A stretch of 9,551 bases of DNA, from assembly GCA_937890825.1 (NCBI GenBank), contig CALADS010000004.1, forward strand, positions 1-9,551, given 5' to 3'. Below are positions 6,491-9,551 of the stretch, piece after piece (positions within the stretch are counted from its first letter, which is position 1; the number at the start of each line of letters is the position of its first letter). Both the position numbers and the translations under genes were made by a program. Below the pieces are notes generated by a model. That model did no database searches, was not told where the DNA came from, and saw only the letters and a list, made by a program, of their open reading frames with translations. The DNA comes from an uncultured Bacteroides sp. GTDB lineage: Bacteria; Bacteroidota; Bacteroidia; Bacteroidales; Bacteroidaceae.

Positions 6491-6529
6491 ATTCAAAGCG
6501 GTAACCTTTTGTCAGGATGTACTTGCCGC
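6447..6529. other. Right boundary of the AT-rich island, between convergent genes
   Basis: This 83-base gap separates the WG-repeat gene from the oppositely oriented TraX gene. I see no convincing stem with a T-run for either strand. It contains a TACATTTG (-7-like, 6463-6470), a 10-base palindrome GAATATATTC (6485-6494), and a second copy of ATTATGGAATAT, which also spans the WG gene start. Composition shifts from AT-rich to mixed within it. On the minus strand, one short frame reading VSGKYILTKGYRFEYIP before a stop looks like the tail of a lost gene. Confidence 0.4.
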
Positions 6530-7288
6530 TCACGAACAGCTAAATGAATCCAAAACATAATCGCACAAAGTTACTGTAGTTAGAAATAAGTATAGCAGCA
6601 GATGCACCGGATAGAACGCATAGAACCCATACTTCGCCACCTTGCCATGGATAAACCCTCGCGTTCCATCATAATAGGCAATCAGCAGGCAGGTAAGTAA
6701 AGCGCCGACTATCCCATAGTGCATCATGAATGGAAAGGCACAGAACAGCTGCGCCTTTCTACCCGATGGAAAAGAAGGATTGTTGACATTTCCCAACAGG
6801 TAGAACACCACCATCATCAGAATCCCTCGCCACTCATAGTCCACTCCGGACCAGGAAGCAAAGCCAGCTATAGAAAGGATGACAGCCCCACAAAGGATGT
6901 CGTCCTTTTTTAATGCCTCGAAAGCTGCCAGTGCCATTACACCCAATGCCAGGGTGAAGAGCACATTGTGCGTCCCATCTGCTCCATTCAGCAAGTACCA
7001 CGGCAATTCACTGATTACGGCAAATCCCAACAGTTGCAGGAAGTACTTCATCCGGTTTCGGGTATGCCGGAAGCCTTCTGCTATGAGGAAGGCGAACACC
7101 GGAAAGGCGATGCGACCGAAGCAGCGCATGACCTCATAAAGAAGTGTGCCGTGTTCCATTAAGTAGTAGGCACAATGGTCTGTCACCATTGAAACAAGGG
7201 CGATGACCTTCAGTGCACTACCACTCAATGAAGGCAAATTGATTGAATGATTATATGTTGATTGTAAGGATGCCATTATACAAATCAT
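6530..7288 (-). CDS. traX: TraX family integral membrane protein
   Basis: The 252-residue, strongly hydrophobic protein has about seven or eight membrane segments. TraX family signatures are visible: LKVIALVSMVTDHCAYYL (26-43, with D37-H38), GRIAFPVFAFLIAEGFRHTR (58-77), SELPWYL, NVLFTLALG (108-116) and YAFYPVHLLL near the end. In the F plasmid TraX acetylates pilin at the inner membrane; in Bacteroidales elements its substrate is not known. The start ATG 7288 directly follows the coupling-protein stop (TAAATG), so the two are translationally coupled; ATG 7276 is a possible alternative that would shorten it by four residues. Length is close to the usual 240-250. The last roughly 20 codons (FLTTVTLCDYV onward) are AT-rich and unlike the body of the gene, so the original 3' end may have been replaced when the neighbouring island entered. 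Confidence 0.85.
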   Translation of the reverse strand: MICIMASLQSTYNHSINLPSLSGSALKVIALVSMVTDHCAYYLMEHGTLLYEVMRCFGRIAFPVFAFLIAEGFRHTRNRMKYFLQLLGFAVISELPWYLLNGADGTHNVLFTLALGVMALAAFEALKKDDILCGAVILSIAGFASWSGVDYEWRGILMMVVFYLLGNVNNPSFPSGRKAQLFCAFPFMMHYGIVGALLTCLLIAYYDGTRGFIHGKVAKYGFYAFYPVHLLLYLFLTTVTLCDYVLDSFSCS

Positions 7289-9538
7289 TTATGCCATACC
7301 CAGCAGTTCCTTGACCATTTTCTCCACTTCATCGTTCACCCGTTTGAAGTTGCGGTTCAGCATGATTTCCTTCTCGCGGTCGTTCTTGAACTCATAGATT
7401 TTCGGCAGCGGCACATAGTGGTCCTCTTCGTTCTTAATTTTCTTCATATCGAAGTGCGTCTTGCAGAAGTACTTCGTGGTCTTGAACTCCTCCGACTGCT
7501 CGATGTCGAAATGGTTCAGCATCCGCTCGTCCGTAGCCGTGAAGTCACGGGCAGCCTGACCCGCCAGCCAACCGGTCGCCATATCCGCAATCTTGGCGGC
7601 AGGCACCAGGTAGTCCATCTTCTCGGAGATGGTGGTCGATACCTTGTTGTCGTTGATGGAAATGGACCGGGAAGTCTGCTTCGCCTTGCCGAACACATCA
7701 TTCTGCGCCCATTCCAGGGTTTCCTTGTTACGGGCAGCACCCATGAAGATGTTACCGCAGGTCGTGATAATCTTCTGCATCCCCACCTTGCCGTAGTCTG
7801 CCTCCAGCTGCGGCAACTCCTGAAAGCCCAGGGTCACCGCCACCTTGTTGGAGCGGGCCGTACCAATCAAGCGGTCTATCTTGTGGAAGTAGAGTGTAGG
7901 CAACTCATCCACGATGATGCTCACCGGGATGTTTCCCTTGGAGTTTACACGGGTAATGAGTCGGTTCAACACTAGTGCATTCAATGAACCGATGACCTGT
8001 TCCTTCTCCGGGTCGTTGGCAATCACCAGGTAGCTCGGATTTGCTTTGTCCGAAATCTTCAAGTCGAAATCATCCCCCGTAAACACCCAGTAGGCTTCCG
8101 GAGATACCAGTCGGGCTGCATTGACACGAAGGGTACCCACCATACCTTCCAACTGGTCGTTCGCCTTGTTCTCGTAGGCACTCTTGAAGGGAGCCATGAG
8201 GGAAGCAATCTTGTCGTCCTGCATCAGGATATTGAACACCTGGTCGTAGGACCTGCCTAAGAAGGACAGCACATGCGGCATGTCCGAATACTCCCCGGTG
8301 ATGGTGTCCGGCTCCACTTCCTTGCCTTTATCATCTTCGTACCAGCAGCGTTCTATGTGGACTTGTTTACCCGTCCGGTCCAAGTACGAGAAGCCGTTTA
8401 AATCCACAAACATCCGGTCTTCATCTGTTGACACGTCGTTTCCGTCTTTGTCCACAAAGTCCAGGATGATGTTTCCCTTTGCATCGAGGGCATGGTAATC
8501 GTCCCAGTTCCGTATCACCAGTTCCAGTTTATTTCCCTCGGGTATGACTACTTCGGAGTCTGCTGCCAGAGAAACGTAGCGTTTCAGCTTCTTGCCGTTC
8601 TTGAAGCCTACCGGATGGAAGTTCACAAAGAAATAGATGATGGCTGCCAGAAAGTTCTCTGCCGAATTGGTAAAGAAGGCTTCCGAACCGCCTTTCTTTT
8701 CACCGCCTCCCTTGTTCAGGGAAGCCAGCAAGGTAGCAGCCGTTTCCGAAGCTGCCGCCAGGTCCGGAATGTACTTGCGCTGAATCGGATTGATGCGGTC
8801 CGAATACTCCACGTCCGTAAAGTTGATAATGTGAAAGCCACAGTTTTTTGGTAATCTTTGTGCCTTTTTATTCTTGCAATACTGATAGAAAAGTGTCTTG
8901 GCCAATGTAGGGAACTTAAAATCGTAGCACATGATAGCAAATCCCTTGGCTGCATGCTGACGGATAAAGGGATCGATAATACCGAAGGACTTACCCGAAC
9001 CCGGTGTACCCAGTACAATCGTCCCACGGAAGGGATTGATGATGTTGATCCAGCCCTTGTGCATCTTCTGTTTCCAGTAGTAAATCATCGGGATGTTCAC
9101 AGAATAGTCATTGGCTACCAAATCCTCCGACTGCTGGAACGATTCATTCTCGAAGTTGAAGCGGTCTTCACCCACCTTGTAGTTGTAATACTTGGCGATG
9201 CCGTCCAGTCCCTGATGCACCAGCATGGTACCTACGACCGAGCAGAGCGCATAGAGGATGCGGTTGGCCGGAAAGCCGAACCAGCTCATACCGATATTCA
9301 TGCCGTGAAAGATAAAGCACATCCCGACCAACGTCAATCCAGCCAGCACCGGATAGATGACCATCGTCTTCACGTTGAACTTCAATGCTTTTTGGGCTTT
9401 GGTTCCGATACAGACCACACAGATACAGATTAGCTCTGCCACCTTGCAGCCTGATACGGAATTGAACACCTTAAATCTACCCAACAGGTCCAGGATAAAC
9501 TGCGTGACACGGTTATCCGCCGTGATGGGAAGATTCAT
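7289..9538 (-). CDS. Type IV coupling protein, VirD4/TraG/MobC family
   Basis: This 749-residue ATPase brings relaxase-bound DNA to the conjugative type IV secretion channel at the inner membrane. Hydrophobic segments lie at about residues 34-46, 59-80 and 88-107, then the soluble motor follows. Walker A is GTPGSGKS (177-184), Walker B is IIVDEL (541-546), and a GFQELPQLE motif follows at 571-579; all are typical of VirD4-like proteins. The distance between Walker A and B is about 360 residues, against roughly 220 in TrwB. Most of the excess lies at 310-421, a segment rich in D-x-x-G turns. I chose ATG 9538; a GTG precedes it at 9541 and the frame stays open to the window edge, so the true start could lie outside. 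TraX follows without a gap. It could be called MobC by analogy with CTnDOT, but I do not assign a symbol. Confidence 0.9.
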   Translation of the reverse strand: MNLPITADNRVTQFILDLLGRFKVFNSVSGCKVAELICICVVCIGTKAQKALKFNVKTMVIYPVLAGLTLVGMCFIFHGMNIGMSWFGFPANRILYALCSVVGTMLVHQGLDGIAKYYNYKVGEDRFNFENESFQQSEDLVANDYSVNIPMIYYWKQKMHKGWINIINPFRGTIVLGTPGSGKSFGIIDPFIRQHAAKGFAIMCYDFKFPTLAKTLFYQYCKNKKAQRLPKNCGFHIINFTDVEYSDRINPIQRKYIPDLAAASETAATLLASLNKGGGEKKGGSEAFFTNSAENFLAAIIYFFVNFHPVGFKNGKKLKRYVSLAADSEVVIPEGNKLELVIRNWDDYHALDAKGNIILDFVDKDGNDVSTDEDRMFVDLNGFSYLDRTGKQVHIERCWYEDDKGKEVEPDTITGEYSDMPHVLSFLGRSYDQVFNILMQDDKIASLMAPFKSAYENKANDQLEGMVGTLRVNAARLVSPEAYWVFTGDDFDLKISDKANPSYLVIANDPEKEQVIGSLNALVLNRLITRVNSKGNIPVSIIVDELPTLYFHKIDRLIGTARSNKVAVTLGFQELPQLEADYGKVGMQKIITTCGNIFMGAARNKETLEWAQNDVFGKAKQTSRSISINDNKVSTTISEKMDYLVPAAKIADMATGWLAGQAARDFTATDERMLNHFDIEQSEEFKTTKYFCKTHFDMKKIKNEEDHYVPLPKIYEFKNDREKEIMLNRNFKRVNDEVEKMVKELLGMA

Positions 9539-9551
9539 CACAATCTCGATG

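Noticed and set aside
6482..6547. 21-codon frame starting ATGGAATAT after the WG gene, preceded by a TACATTTG
   Set aside because: It is very short, has no -33 box, and overlaps the end of TraX.
6456..6551. GGATTCAT / ATGAATCC inverted pair as a terminator or attachment site
   Set aside because: The arms are 8 bases long and about 80 bases apart, with no T-run, and one lies inside TraX coding sequence; chance is sufficient.
9513..9551. Minus-strand frame ending at 9513 that could be the 3' end of an upstream relaxase overlapping the coupling gene
   Set aside because: Only 12 codons are visible, with nothing recognisable in them.

Overview
The window looks like part of an integrative conjugative element (conjugative transposon) from a Bacteroidales host such as Bacteroides, Parabacteroides or Prevotella. 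The evidence is the set of encoded families (a VirD4/MobC-type coupling protein, TraX, a glucosaminidase, an ArdC-like protein and DUF4099/DUF3945-like and MutS-I-like accessory proteins), TAnnTTTG -7 promoter elements, and the lack of obvious Shine-Dalgarno sequences.

Layout. Positions 1-3604 hold a leftward operon: DUF4099/DUF3945-like protein, a MutS-domain-I protein with three C-terminal repeats, a 76-residue acidic protein, and an ArdC-like antirestriction protein that runs off the left edge. Positions 3605-3694 are a compact divergent control region with two facing TAnnTTTGCGG elements. It is flanked by start regions that are near-identical in the two genes. Positions 3695-4288 encode, rightward, a secreted glucosaminidase probably used to open peptidoglycan during mating. 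Positions 4289-6529 are a clearly AT-rich cargo island with two rightward genes: a membrane-anchored Vsr/DUF559-like putative nuclease and a WG-repeat-like protein. Positions 6530-9538 are leftward: the coupling protein followed directly by TraX.

How the genes may work together. The coupling protein feeds DNA to the conjugation channel. TraX and the glucosaminidase serve the cell envelope side of transfer. ArdC and the small proteins transcribed with it probably help the incoming DNA survive in the recipient. The island between glucosaminidase and TraX differs in composition and in gene type. It is the best candidate here for an undescribed system, possibly a two-component defence or inter-element competition module. 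That role is inferred from domain architecture and position only. The coupling protein also carries a roughly 110-residue extra segment between its Walker motifs.
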